A stretch of 64,000 nucleotides of DNA from Tomocerus qinae. Lineage: Eukaryota > Arthropoda > Collembola > Entomobryomorpha > Tomoceridae. The stretch covers positions 4,588,001 to 4,652,000 of the forward strand of contig CM034548.1 in NCBI GenBank assembly GCA_020055645.1, in the 5' to 3' direction. Under the pieces are notes generated by a model, which did no database searches, had not been told where the DNA came from, and saw only the letters and a list, made by a program, of their open reading frames with translations. A program made the position numbers and the translations under genes. This document shows positions 1 through 15,218 of this stretch, in pieces (position 1 is the first letter of the stretch; every line of letters starts with the position of its first letter).

Positions 1-3000
1 CGCAACTCAACAGAAATTTCTCTTTTGCTTTTCTTTGCTACTATTGCAGCTCTCTTGAGATTCCAAGTGAAAAGGAAAACGGCAATAGGTATGCATGGAG
101 CAGTTCAACGTGAAAAGAAAGAAGCCTCGTAAAGAAAAGCAGAGAGAAAAGGAATTCTACGGATCCTTTATTTCTTTTCCTTGGATTTTTGACTTGACTT
201 GGAATAACTTGACTCACACATCACCTTCTCTACCTACACATCTACATACCTAATACCCAGCCAGTTCTACCTAAATGACATTCTTATAGTACTACATATA
301 GCATCACATCTCTAGGTCCAATCAATTCCTGCACTAACATTGGAGTGAGTGGACTGACTGGGCTATCTCCACATTTCGGATTCTCTCAAATTCCCCATCA
401 TGGAATAGCCATAGACTACAGCTAGATATACCTAAATAAATATTCTCGCCTTTGCTTGGTTACGTTTCCGATCCGAGCGGCAATTAAAGCCAGTGTCACA
501 TGAGGGACTGGCTCATTCCAATTGGCTACTCATCAACCGTAACAAGCCTATCGGATAGTTGCCATGTGGCCATGCCATATGGCCTAATCTCAGATTTACC
601 GCTGAACGACAATAGAAATAGTAGTCTTTCCACTTCTATAGCACTTCTATAGCTTCTATAGCCCCTAAAGTGGGGAATTTGAATATCTTTTCATACAATC
701 AGTTTAGTAGCTGGTCAACGATTTCTGATGCCCAGAAGAACCAATTAAATTTGGCTTCCAGCATTCCTACATAATAAATAAGAGTCGACCATTTTTTTCT
801 TAAAATCTCTGACAGATTGTGATGTATAAATTTGCCTTTTCATTGTCTCGATTTCATTCTTCACTCTTGATGCTTTCTCCCTTAGAATCAAACAATACCA
901 AATAAAGACAAAATTCTGGTCATATAACTTTATTTATATTCACTATTAACAAAAATATACGTTTTTTATATTCCGCATGGAACCACGTGACAAGACTTGT
1001 TTGGTTTAAGCTAAACTATTCTGCAGAATATATGATAGCCCTGTGTGCACCCGTAGCTATTACTAGATTGGTGGGTAACGTGTGTTCAGAAGGAACGGGC
1101 TATATAATTAAGCTAATTTTTCAGAGTGGAAAGAGAAGAAACTTTTTTGGGTGGAGGTATTTTCTCAGAAATGCATCCTATTCTCTGAATCACAATTAGA
1201 ATTAGTCGGAGAAATTGAAAGAAGGGACCCAGTGAATATGACTTGGAAGATGAGAAACAACGTTGCGTGAGCTGACTCTCATTGTCATAGAGTTGGCTGA
1301 ATGAGATATCTCTGCGTCGGGTTTTCCGGTAGAAGATGAAGTTATCTCCTTAAAGTTGACAACTCGGGAATTTATGCTCCGCTTCTAGGTCGCTCTCAAT
1401 TATGGAAATTTTCTAAAGACGGATATTTATCTCTCCTTTAGACATTTTATCATTTAATTTGGATTAATGTCGCATTTTAGCATCACAGTGTGGTTTTACT
1501 ATCATACATGTACTCTTAAAGACTGAGTTATACTGAACAGCTAATCTTTCCAAACAACGTTTTCTCTTGCATCCATCACACAGATGCATTGTTAAATTTA
1601 CATTTCCCGATTTCAGCTAGAGTATAAAGATATAACAATTATTTATCTGCTTCAATAAAACTGTTTTCCTTTGGTGTACTAATCCAGTATTTAACGTACA
1701 GAGTACAGAATAATAGGATCTTGCAACGATCATTTTAAAAATCTAGGACTCCTTTCCATTTCCCACAATATTAAGAATCAGGAATTCAAAATATTACCAG
1801 TTTGATAATTCTGGTAAGAAAATTACTCATTATTATTACTCGTTAAAATGCTACAATAATAAGCGATTATTATTTGAGCAGGTAAAAGTCTTTGTTTAAG
1901 GCAAAACATATTACTTACTAATTTATACAAGTCGTGGAGAAAAAGTCAATTATTACATAACTATTTAAGCTGGTAACTTAATTGGTGTTGTAGTGACTGA
2001 TTTTTTTGTTTTGACTCTACGAAACTTCTATGACACATTTTAAACAATTGATTTCAGGATTTCAATATTTATCAACCACACAAACGAAAATGGAACCTCA
2101 AAAGTGGGTCATTATTCAAGAATGAAAGTCGAAAAAAAGAAAAAGGATGGAATCTTAGAACAATTACGGTCGAATAAAATTGAGCTTTTGACTGCACAAA
2201 TTAATTAAAAATTGAGACGGACAATTATTTAGTAAACTCTGAGATTTTATTAGCACAAAGAGAATGTTTTGTGACAGAGTTCATGAATAGTGGAGTGAGG
2301 CTGAAATGCATAGGTATGCATGCATATAGTAATATTTGTTTTTCGAAAGTTTATTTTACTCGTTACTTTGGTCTTTGTGTGTAGTGAGTAAGGAGTTGTT
2401 AGTCAGAACGGGATGTTGCTGGAGCGGGCATTATATTAGCAGAAGTGGAGAGTGTTTAAATTCTTGGGAAAGTTAGACAAAGAGAGAGTAAGAGACAGGG
2501 CTGCTTGGATGAATCGCTAATGTGGCAAAGGAGAAGGAGGAAAGGAATTGGCGAACCACAAGTAATCGTGATTGGAGGCAGTGAGCATTGGAAGGTGCAG
2601 AGGAGAGTGCAGGCAGCTCACTCAGTCGGAGCGACCCAGGCAGAATGAGGTGTCTTTTCGTCCGGAAAATTAATTTAATGTGTCCTCCTCCTTCCAGCTC
2701 AAACTAAATTAATCATCATCAAAGAGACGAGAGAGCTGAGGAAGTTGAAATTGAGATTCTAGTCTTTTTCAAATTGCCTCAGCCCTTTGCAAGTCAATCA
2801 AACTAAATGAGTGCTCTCTCCTCGCACAAACCTAAATCAAAGCAGTTTACCAACAGTGCTAATGCTGTAAATGTATATCAATCAGAGGAAATTAAATCGA
2901 GAAGCACAAAAAAACGGTACAAAAATCCTTTTCTTGGCATAAGTGACAATTTCAGGGTGGCATCAACCAAGCTGTTGTAGCAGAATTAGTAAGAGTAGTC

Positions 3001-6000
3001 TTCAATGTTATTTAGCTCAGCTTTACTTTCCTGACGAAGAAATTTCCAAGATCAAGTGAAAATTTGGAAGAACTATTTACTTGGGGGTAGGCATATTTGT
3101 TTTCGGGCAGTTGTGTAATCGACGCGGGGTACTTATTTATTTTATACTATTTTGTTCTCCTCCCTCATACCTATCTCATGTTTCAAGAGAGTATTTAGCC
3201 ACCTACGTATACGTAATAGATGTTTTTTGTGTCTGGATTTCTGCCTCGACCATAAGGTGTATGTAAGTAGTAGTGAGATTGTTTGCAAAACGAAGGATGG
3301 TTGTCTCTTGTTGCCCTTATAGGAGTAGCTCGATACTTAGCCGAGCTTAGCTACCCTCCGCTCCTCAACTAACTCAAGTCAATTCTTGGGCATGGGTCCA
3401 TTTAATTTTTCAGACATTTTAGCCACTGATTTACTCATGAATCCCAGTGAGCCACTTTCTCCAGAATATTTCCACTTCTTACCTCTGTAGCCGCAATGAA
3501 ATGCAATGTGTACTCTGACTGACTCTGTATTTCTTGAGTTGGCTAACGAAACATGCATGAGCATCATGAGGGCATGGCATGAATATGTACATACATAAAT
3601 ACATAACACTCCTTCCTAGCATCACAAGACAAGTCTTACTTCAGTTTAGCAGCAACACCAAAGCTAACCGAGGTTTTCCTATCCGAAAACCAACCAAATA
3701 CTTAGCTACTTAGACTGACTTTTCCACGAACTCCTTATTCTTAGACACCACATTGTAGCACCTATCTGTTTGCATTTCGTAGGGACATTCAATTTTAGAA
3801 ATAGCATTCAGCCATTCTACACAATTCACAATATCGCAATCACAACGCTTCGTACTTAGTAGAGACTGGTTAATGTCCATTCTGCGCCTTCTACTCTTCA
3901 AGTCCTCCTGTACATGAATACACATTGCCCCAAATATATGCACGGTATAGCGTCATAAAAATACTTTAACTCTGGTAATTAGAAGCAGTAATGTGGGTTC
4001 TCAAAGCAGCATTAGTTTTCATCGGGATGCCGAAATTCAAGTTCTACACTTTGTCATACGAGTAAGACAATCACAACTCAGTAGTTTATAATTTAGCTAG
4101 GTACTTGTTGTATGATAGTTACCCACAGAGCTTAATATATTATATATGTCTACCCTAAGTACATCTTTGGGGTTTTGAACACGCTGCAAATAAAAATGTT
4201 TTTGTTTGTCCATTAAGGCTTTTAGTGCATAGTAATTTGGAGGAAAGGGTCTAAAGGCTCTTGACTTTGTGTTTTTGTCACTGAATTAATTGAATTTATA
4301 AAGTTTTCAGGTCTGATTGAATAGTGGCTTTGCCGAAGAAGGAATAAATGGAGCAATAGGTAGTTGTGTCGTGTAAATAGAGACTCGGAGAGAGACGATA
4401 GGAAAGCATGCAAAATATTTAGAAATAGTGATCGTGTGTGTTTTACAGAGACTTTAGAAGGTTAGTGTTGGAGAGAGTCGACAAGAAAGACAAGACAGCC
4501 GACCGACGAGCACAAGGAAGTTCAGAGCCCATTTGCTGAATATTTAAAAAAGTGCTCAAATAAATATGCCAAACAGAGAGGCATTATTAATGAGGCGATC
4601 TAAACAGCTATCTAATCCTCATGGCCTATGGTCCTGTTGAGTTGAACTAACCGAAAAATATATGATGTGGATTGACTCTCCTTATTTATTTACTCGCTTA
4701 ACTTGTAGTCTCCTCTTTAGGTCACTTGTCCGAATCCACACTGACTACACTACATACACAATTCTATCTTCCCCTGCCCAAACAACGGATACCGATACTT
4801 ACAAATCCTATCACTCACTCAACTGTACTTAACAGCTCTATTTACCTGCTACCTATCAAGTGCACCTACTTTATACTCCGTGTTTGTACTCGCATATCTA
4901 ACTACTTACTTTTCACCCTATTTACGATTCCATTATTTAATGAGGCTATTCACTACCGACATGCCCGCTGATGATTTTATTAATGTCCTATACCTACACG
5001 AGCTACCTATTTATTCACTGGGTGGCCACTTTCGAGACTTAATTTAATGAATATATTATCAGGAATAATCCAAAAATCTCCACTTTAATAGACCTATAAA
5101 TTGCAGAGCACATTTCAACAATGAACACAATTATCGGGGTGAAATAAAACTTAAACCTTTTCAGTCAACAACTCCTCTCTGACGAAATATAAAATATGAT
5201 CAAAATGCATCGCAAGTTAAATGGCATTATCGCTTCCTCCTGCAGTGTTCTACTATATTAAAAGGATAAAGCTACGCAGTAAAAAGTACGGAAAAGAATT
5301 TCAACTCAGCTTTTGCATTTAAATATTACTTAATTTACTAAGGTTTTCATGATAATCCTGCACCAATAATTTCTTGCTACATGCATGCATTTGCATATAA
5401 TTGAGCAGCTTTTCTTTAAATCGCGAGTTATTTATTTATGATTTCAAATTCAGGGGTAGGAAGTCGGCACTAATTTGGTTATAACGCTTTTTATGGTACC
5501 AACTGTATATAGACATCACAATGTGCTACAAAAATGTTGAAATAAGTAAATTTCCAATGATTGCGCATTGGTCCGAATTTCATCGATATTACAAAACGAT
5601 ACGGACATACAAATAAACATTTATACAAAAACTAGAGAACCCAGCTAATGGGCGAATCTAGCACTCAAGAGAAATTCAGCAGGCCACCAATCACGGTAAT
5701 AAAAACAATTCCGAAAAAATCATAAGTATTTCCCTTGGGTTATTATATTAAACTTGTAAATACAACAATTTAAATATACTTTTATTTTCTACAGCGGTTG
5801 GAAAAATTAGCTGCAGTTACAACTTCCTGATAAAAGAATTTACTAAACTACAACAATAACTAAGCATCAAATACAGGGGACAATGAAAGACTCCATTTTT
5901 AATAAACAGCTCAAAAAGTTACCAAAAAGCTGAATGACTGACGGAGTGACAGAGTGAATGACGTAAAAGTGTGGAAGTGAATTGAGATATGGCGAGTAAG

Positions 6001-9000
6001 ATAATTCGGGAGGATGCACACGGAATGATAATTTTGAAACCATTTCATTAAACTAACGGGTGTGATGGACGATTTCAATCCATTTTGATGCATCACATAT
6101 AATATTTCTTCTACACACATCTAAATACTGAACTGAGAAGTGTGACAAGTTGTGGAAAAGTCGTATTTCGTAGATATAAATGGATAAATTGTACATCTAT
6201 GGAGTTAAGTTAAATAAAATAAATAATTAATGGATGAAGGTATGGTGAGAAATATAGCTTAAAAAAAATTCAGCCTGAACATTTCAGATCAGTACTCATT
6301 ACTCGTATACGACATCTTCATTTGCATATACGAAATCCCGTTGCAACATCTCCGCACCTCAAGAAAGATACAATATCATGTACAAATACTCATGCTTAAC
6401 TTTTAAGGGTGTACAGTGAGCGTCATGTTGGATGTCATGCTAAGGGAGACACAATAGACTTGAATAGACTTTAGTACATGTAAATGCTAGGATTTTCGTT
6501 TGCAGTAGTAGTGACAGTAGATGTTATATGTATTACTTCCACAGTAACCGGAAATGTCGTAAAATTACAGTTTGTATAAGCTCCAATTGCTTTAATTTGG
6601 ATAAATTTAAGGATGGGAGTATTTTGTACCTGTAGTTGAAAAATAAAGAAATGCACGAGTTTGAGTTGAGAGGAGTGAGCTCACTTACGGACTGACTCCG
6701 GAAAACGGGTCGTTACATGGCTCCAATTCAACGGCGAATAATTCACTTCACACTTTAATGAATAATTGACGTTTTGTTGTTTTCAGAGGAAAGAAGTCTC
6801 GGAGATTCTATTCACATTTTAGCAGAGTAAATACTTCCCTCAGTTGTCGACTTTGTTCACCTCTCATTGTCAGTCGGATGGTAGTTGGCTTGGTGAAAGC
6901 TTTTTCCGGATGATACATTAGCTTTGTGTAGGCTAATATCAACTTTCCTGCCTGCCTGGTTTAGTTTACCAATGATTCTTTTAATTGGCAGTTTAAAAAT
7001 TGATGATTTGTTGCGAATAGTACAAATATTATAAAACTCACAGAAAAATGATTCATTTCTATTTTACATCCAGAGAAATTCTGTACTAAATGTATTGATT
7101 TTATTTTTAGCATCTTTAACTCACTGCCAAAGTGTAGCATAAGCATAATATAAATACAGCTAGGCATAGGCACAAATTAAATTTGGTATAAATATTTCCT
7201 TTTATGATTTCGATCTATTGTTCTTAATTCTGGATAAATGGTTTCACCAATCAAATGTAATCTTGACAATCAAATATAGCATGGACCACTGTGATAATAG
7301 CAATAAACGAACCGTAGATTTCTTAGGTAAACCTTGAATGTTGTAAATAAATAGGTATATTTCCTGACACTGAGTACGACCGCTTGTATATCAATTATGA
7401 CACAATGAGGTATAGTGATTTACATACTTAATTGTAAGTCTTCATGCAATCGCTACTTGACAATCAGTGGAGAAAGGGTAATTCTACATTCATGCTATTT
7501 GGGTATATTTACAGGAAATACAGGCTATATTGGGACTCGTAAATAAATACACAGCCGACTTAATTCCATTTAAGCATTCCATGATCACTGCAATTTCAAC
7601 AAAATTACATCAACATAGGGTATTGGTACTCAGTATAAGGTCCGTTGTTTAAGCAAAATTAACCAAATTAGGCATTTCTTCATGAAAATTTATGCAGGAA
7701 TTTCCCGCAGACTCATGTCGTGTCACTTTACTGAGTGGAAATGACACATTATTATCACTTCGTCCCAAGTTCTTCGGTATTTTTCCAATGCCTACCAACC
7801 AACGTATAGGCACCTTAGCAAATCCATTATTTTATAGTCAGACAGTTCATAGTATTATATTTATGACCAAATTCGTACAGTTGACGTAAGTTATCTCTAC
7901 AGTTTCAATGTTTCTTCGCTTTCTTAATACTAATCTTTTTTACTTCCATTCAGCATTATATAACCTTTCTATTAATGGCTTACTGTATAGAAATATCTTA
8001 AGACTATATAGTAACATAATGAGGCAGATTTCAATTTACATAAAAAATTGTGTTCTAATCACAGAAAAATCAATATAATTTTTGCCATTTTTATAATATG
8101 TGTATGACCCACCGCATTGAAGTACTGGCGTACTTAACAACTTGCAGAAGAAAAATGCAATTGATGAGTTTCAATTCACTCAGAGAGAATTCATATGGAA
8201 CTATATAAAATAACTATAAATTGACTATTACTGGTCTTAATTCCCATGATATTATCAGCAGTGTTTTGTCTTGTATTGCTCCGCGCGGTTAAACTGAGAT
8301 ATTGGAGAGAAACAGCTTACATTACTCGGACAACGTATTTACAGCGGAAGTAGTAGGAGGGATATAAAAAGTAAGCAGTTAGAGCACTTTTCTGTATAGG
8401 TAAAATGTCTAGACGTAAATATAGCTATGAAAAGGTGGCCACATCTGAACCTGTTTATTATTTTCCTTAGATATGTACATAAATTCCATGAAAATAGTAC
8501 GAAGACACAGATAGGCTTAAAAGATAGGAGACAGTAATTTCTGAAAGCAAAGTCTGTCTTTAAAAAGCAGCTTCGAAATAATCATTTAAAATGTCTGGAT
8601 CACCCAAGTTATATTCATAATGTGATGATTGCTTTCACTGTGGAAGAAAATCGGAAGCAAGTGGAGCCAAAAGTAATAACAAAAGCGACGCCTATCTACA
8701 GTTAGAGAACTTAATAGACCTAATTATGCAAATTTTTTGTCATATACGTACAAATAATTTACAGGTTAATGCAAGGTTCCCTCATATTTCAAATAATCCA
8801 AGTCGTAATTTTATAGTCATTACCAATTACCAATCCAACCCTATAGTATTATGACTAAGCACTACAAAAAATATCTTTGTAAGACTTACGCTTAAAATCT
8901 AATTCAGCCAAATATTTGAGGATGAAATGAGATGAAATCATTTTAAATAACCGACTGTCATACGAAGAACTGACGTTTTAGTGACTACTGAACCAATTGT

Positions 9001-12000
9001 TTCATGGAGCCTAGCTCCTGCTGTTTACCCACCAAAATCTTTACGATTGCCAATTTATAAGCTCTAGACTCCTATGAGACATTTTTCCATGAAAGCCAAT
9101 AAAATAAATATTCTTTGCTTATTGTTCAGTGGGAAAGTACGGATGTATTAATAATTTTAAACGACATAATATATGTAACTGTAGTTTACTGTGGTCGACG
9201 CTATATTCCCTAGCATATTGATAAGATAATGACATAACAGAACTCAGAAGTCTTAATAGTTGCCTGTTGACTAGTTTGGTGAGCTGGTTCTCTTTAGCAT
9301 GAGTACTTTGGTTCCACAAACGAGGATTTTAAACGGCGAAAAGATGAATATAAGATTAGAAAGTAATTCTTTTGACTACATAATACTATCATACCCCCTT
9401 TGCACATCAATCTATATTGCACGCACGCAATCTGGGGTTAAATTGTTGGTAAATTACCTCCACCACCTTCAAAACCCATACTCCAGTACTTATTTCAGTT
9501 TTAAATTGTAAAATTAGTTTGTATGTAGCTTTGTCAATTTGATATAGAATATCATTGAATGGGCAGTTAAGGTAGCATTATTATAAGTGCTTCACATTAT
9601 CTTACAAAAACCAGAAACAAACAAAACCACAAATTTAAAATTGATCCACAATTTTGAAAAAAACTGCCAGCAGTAATTCAATGGCCACTTTCCTTTTAAC
9701 GGTAATTCAATGAAGTACACTTATGCACATGAATCTGCTCTTAAGAAAAGTACAGTCTAATGTGGAAGGATAATTGCGTTTACGACAAAAGAATCCTTAT
9801 AAATTATCACGGAATATGTGTAAAATTAAGCATAGTGAATTGCTTCCAAGTTACGTTCTCTATTTGTATCGCCCTGGTGGTATATTTACAAACCTTGGTG
9901 AACCCCACATATAGCTATAATATTGAGGTTATTTATTTAAAACCGGCATTTGGGGACATTTGAGTTGTTTTCGAATCTTCCAATATACAAGGCATACCTT
10001 TTAGGATAGGCGTATTGTACATTAGTCAAAAAATAATGTCTACAGAAGAGACGAGACATGTTCACTGCTACGGATATTGAAGTATATATATCCTTTGTAA
10101 ATCGAGCCTAGACTTGAGAGTTGAGACTAATAGAGTTGCATGCATGCAACTTGTTCCTAATACTTGAGGAGTTGAATTGAATTACGCATTAAAAATTCAC
10201 ACCCAAATCCATGACAGCTATTTCATTAGTTGATCTAGTTCCCAGCTCACTCGCTCACAACCTTACTTTCGCCAACTTTGCATTAGTTTGGGTTCCACAA
10301 TCACCGAATAAAAAATTGTACGATTTTACTCCTCACTGTTAGAAATAATTATTGCAAAAATGTTAAATCAAGTGAAAATTTGTGCAAACGCATGTTAAAT
10401 TATAAAAATTTGAAAATAAGCAAAACATTAAAAAAAATTCTAATTTGTAGAGGCACGGCACACGACCTTTGCAACTTATCCGATAAAAGAGAATAAATCT
10501 CATTTCATTTACAACAGAAAGCATAATATTTAATCATTTACACCAAGTATTTGATACTTATCATGGTATCTGTTCATTTAAACGACTATTAGTCATACAA
10601 TATGAAGTATATGCTTAGTAAATGCTTTTTCAAGTTAGTTTTACGTGTTTAATAGTGTTTCCCTTAAAGATAAAGAGGTCTTCTAATCAGATTAATTTGC
10701 TTAGAGTAAAACGTAACATTTTCGGCATCATGGAGACATTTATTCTGTTAAGTTTGTATTAAAAAATTCGATGTCAAGACCAAAAAGACACACGCATATT
10801 CAGTAATATTCAGTAATTCAAGAAATATTCAGTAATTAACTACTCAATTAGTAGTGTCACTCAATTGTAAATTGGTCAAATATTTATTGATTGTAGTTTG
10901 CAGACTAATGTGTAGAGCGTAAGTGCTGTAAAGAGTCCTGTAATAGACTGACCGATTCACCCCTGAATTGTCAACACTTAATTGTCAACACTATAACCTT
11001 TTCTAACCTAACCATGTATAGTTTTGTTGACAAAAAGGTGTTGACAATTTGGAGTGGCCCCGACTGGCCTAATGATTTTGAATTGAATGGAGCTGAATTG
11101 ACCCTTGGATATGCAGATAAGCAAAAAGATAAAGGAAACTGATTTGGTTAAGAAATTCATGATTTTATTCCCTGTATGTAACAAAAAGTTCACAAAGAGT
11201 TGTATGGTATAAATGGCAATACCTACAGAGCGAGGAACTATATAGGGGAAGGCATCTACGACTAAACGTGTTACACCCGTAAATACTATATTGTCAATAT
11301 TGTAGGGATGTAGTAAGGTTCAACACGAAAGGGTTAAACAATTTCAACTGCAGTGCAAAGTGCGTATCTGCAGGTTAGTAGTAAAACGACTTGTTCCTCT
11401 CGGTATTCTCATGACTAGTGTGTTTGACAGTCTGCCTTTGGAAAACACAAAAGAAGGGTCAGCTGAACAATTACTTGCACAATAGAGTCAACAAAATATC
11501 ACTGTCGGTTTTCACAAAAAGTCATGCAGTTCAATTGAGTTCGATTGAACAGGCAGACAATAACAGTGTAATGTAGCATAAACCTATCTAGATGTTTGTG
11601 AAATAGGACCGAGGGTAGTTTCTAGTTGCATTACAATGACTGTCTAAGTACAATCTATCTTTGATGGAACCTGCGGAACGGAAAGTGATGTTTCATTGAC
11701 ATCAAAAGAGGAAGTAAAGGAAACGAAACTTTATAAAATAGTCATGAGGTTGTGAGGAAAGCGGAAAAGGACAGGGAAAAAGCACTTTTTTCTTGCGGAC
11801 TCACGGATGCTGTTTTGTTATTGACTATAAATAAGCTCACGGCGGTCAAATATATAATCATCCATGGGACCGACTAAGATTTTAGCTTTACTGTTACTAC
11901 CGATTTACCTTTCCGGAAGTAAATCCTACAGTTTCAACGGCTAAACAATTGCAGATACCTACTTTTGAATCTCGTTTTGTTTATATTTATTTGCTATTTA

Positions 12001-14939
12001 TTACTACATTACAAATTTATTTATTGAATGTCAATTATTTGCCTATTGAGAGGTGTAGCTCTCCACTATTAAGTATCGAGACGGTAGAGCTGCATTACGG
12101 TACTTGCATTTTAAATATTTTTTATTATTTACTTGGCCACTTGAATTAAGTTTGCACTTTATCCTTCATGGCAATGTGCAATGGTAATGTACTTTATGCA
12201 ATATGGCAATACTAGTAGATCAGATTTGGCATTTGAAATACAAATACTATGTCAGTATAAATGACTACAAGCTCAATTGAATAAAATAGCTTCACAGTTA
12301 TTTGCTCAAGGCTAAACAAATTAAGCTACTTGAAAAGTAACAAATCTGACAAATGAAACAATAGAGACGGAATGTAATAACTGGACATGAAAATAAATAC
12401 TCAAGTATGCTGATTCTTTCGAACTTATGCCATTGTTTGTCCTAAGCTCCCAAAATCTCATCAATTTCGTTCATTGATAATTAAAGTATGTCCACAAGTA
12501 GAAGTTGTAGTTTCATAGTGCTGACTGCTGTTAAAACATTTCTTTTTGTAAGATTTAAACTTTCTGGGCCTATGGGACTCAAATAAATATGAATATGAGA
12601 TATGCAATTGCAGTCCTATTTGCGATAACGATATAGAATAACGCAATGGTTATATTTTCCTAAATCTTTGTTTATTATTTCTGACTTGTAAACCAGCCAA
12701 ATCTTCGGAAATGTGCCCGGTACTTTGAACCTCTTAAATAAAAAAAGACAACCTCTGCTGTAGTAATAAGAAAGACCTGCCAAATGACAAGTTGAAAGAT
12801 TTATTTGTCAATTTTTTGAATTTCTTATTTTCTTTGTTTTGAATGATAGCATTTGCTATTGTTTGCAATTGTGGTAAAAATAAATTACTAAGAAAGCAGA
12901 AAATAGAGATCGTATGCTATAGATATGTCTATACTCTGTACCAGCTCCTTATTTTATGGCAAAAAGTCAATATTTCCAAGTCAAACCATTCATTTTTTAC
13001 CAGTTGTTTGCCTCTGCCGATTTTTCTCGGAAGTTTACTCATGTATTAGTGAGTAGACAGGTGGGTTCAATGCAAGCTTTGAGACTGTATGCTAAGTTCC
13101 CTTTCGGGTTTCTTCTAATGAGCTTTTCATATTTGGAATTATTCGTGGCCAAAATCACATTCTGGAAGTATCATTCAGTTATCCCGTTGTTTGTTTTGAA
13201 CCCCAAAATCACCTCTTGCATTGAATACTCGTATCGCAATTGAGTGGCAAGATTTTTATAACTCGTCTGGCCACGCTTTTGAATTAGACTTTAGTCTATC
13301 TGTCTCATCACTTTTTCAAAAATGATACTAAATATTCGTCTCTTGACGTCAAATATTTGAACTCAACATGACCAAAATCAGTAAAAAATTTTCTTTGTAA
13401 GAATTCCACATTTAACTTAGATATGTTAACTTAAATATCTCTAAGGTAGAAGGTAATTAATATTCCAGCAGAATGTCTCTGTCCGGGAAATCTTGCCATG
13501 TCCGGTAAACAAAGAAGTTTGTGCCAGAAATATTTGAAGGTTAGTTTCCATGCATTTTCTAAAGGGAAAAAATACAATATAATGTCAGGCTAAAATGCAG
13601 GCAATGTTATTTGCACAAAGAGAAGCAATACTTTGCTCCTTATGGTCTTTGTGACGTTATTTCGCAATGGGATCTGCGACAATTAAAGCTTTTGTTTGTT
13701 CTGTATGTCCTACCTTTATATTAGTGCCTCTATTAGCAGAATATGACTAAGACAGATAGGAGAAGTGCACTGTATTTTTCATATATACTTATTTAGAATT
13801 AGTGATGATAGAGTGGGACATTTAGACATTATGTATAATCATGTCTTCATTGTAATTCTAATGTTAAATGTTTACAAAGTTTGATGAGATTTAAGGAAAA
13901 GTTAAAGGGAGTGTGTAGTTGGGATCTCATCTCCTTCTCATTTCATTTCCCCTTCATTACTGTCAACAGCTCAAGAGACTGCAAGAATTACAGAAGGAAC
14001 TAATAAACGAGAACCTTTATTACTCGACTTGGTGAAGTTAAATCTCCGAAATGGCAGGGAAAACTAAAGACAAACTCAGACTTCATCAACCGAAACAACC
14101 AACTCAATTACGGAAGTTCAGGTAAAAAATGAGAATATGAGTCCCAAGGGATGAGAATTCGCATCAGCATTAAGCAGTCTACTAATCTAGTAGCAACTCT
14201 CGACTACAAACTAAATACCATTACGTACAAGAGAACACAACAGCTCTAGGAGACATTAGTACATGAACACACCCTTCATAACCTTTTCTACAGAAATCCT
14301 CCTGCTACTGCAAACAACCCACTTGCTCTCTTCCACGCTGCTTTAAAACATTTCTGTTCAATACAGTGACACTATTCATCGCAACGCTATCCTAAGAGAA
14401 TTCTGTCTATTTTTTGTTATGACGATGACATTTTTCGAAAAAATGTCTAAAACTGGTCAAAATTCTTCAAACAGATCCTTCGAAATTACTGTTTAAAAAC
14501 TAATTTTATCTTTATCTTTCTTTAATGTGTTCAAGGTGAACAGGAACTCTCAAATTGAGTATTTGAATTTTTTCGTTTTTGTTGTATTGTATTGGTTGTT
14601 AGATAAGATTTAGTGTGTTACGTTGTATTTTTAAGCTCAATAATGATAATTAATGAAAAATAGCAATAGGTAATATAACAATTGAAAATGGATAAAATAT
14701 GGTCCATGGTATTTCCTTGCTTGGTATAGTAAGTAAATGAGTATATTTCAGCAATGTCTGGTGGGAGTGCAAAAGCGGATTTCGGTCGTTTGATGATAGC
14801 TTACTTGCTTAAATTCCACAGCAGTGATTCAATTTCCACGTAAACCGTTGCATTTGTCTAATCAATGCATGCGTGTAGCTAGCATAATATTATATCTACA
14901 CTTGGCAAGATTATTCACTTAGGGTGAAAGGTAAGAACG
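1..14939. other. gene-poor non-coding region
   Basis: I see no supportable gene in this stretch. Open frames are short (at most about 95 codons), lack coding-like composition and are not bounded by matching splice sites. The DNA is AT-rich, with alternating purine-rich and pyrimidine-rich patches, for example pyrimidine-rich on the plus strand at about 4,690-4,970. One dispersed-repeat copy (5,523-5,640) is listed separately. A weak candidate plus-strand exon at 13,970-14,031 is discussed in the findings. The region may be intergenic, or intron and 3' UTR of the minus-strand GAP gene to its right. Confidence 0.6.
5523..5640 (+). repeat. dispersed repeat, copy 1
   Basis: About 60 bases starting GTGCTACAAAAATGTTGAAA, followed by TGCGCATTGG and CCGAATTTCAT, recur with scattered substitutions at 42,191-42,260. 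A second block (ACAAAA, ACGGACATA, AAACATTTAT) recurs further on at 42,332-42,376. The copies are 36.7 kb apart and diverged, which fits an old interspersed transposable element rather than a recent local duplication. This copy continues into ACTAGAGAACCC, reminiscent of the conserved ends of some arthropod elements. The element class is not determined. Confidence 0.65.
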
Positions 14940-15013
14940 TTAGGTGAAACGAAGGACAACTTTTTGGGATGAAGAAATAGTGTGGGTAAAGTGAGTGGGG
15001 TAAGGAAAGTGGC
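14940..15013 (-). CDS. possible GAP gene terminal exon 12
   Basis: A long pyrimidine tract ends in TTCTCAACAG at 15,014 (minus strand). Splicing from 15,271 keeps the frame, adding 24 codons that end in TAA at 14,940-14,942. The peptide is low-complexity (PTHFTHTISSSQ) and not conserved as far as I can see. The surroundings are generally pyrimidine-rich, so the acceptor could be coincidental. The alternative is read-through of exon 11 to the stop at 15,219. Confidence 0.25.
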
Positions 15014-15218
15014 CTGTTGAGAAGGTGAGTTGGATGGGCAGAAGAGAGGAGAGTGATGTAAGACAAAGCAAAGTAAGACATTGAAGGGATAATGGAAGTT
15101 AGTTAAGTTAAGGAGCTGAGTGAAGGAGTTTAAGTTTGGATAATTGGATGTGGGGAGACACAGAGAGAAGGAAGGGCCTGACATCCTCCGAATTATTCAT
15201 AACGTGGCAAATAATTGA

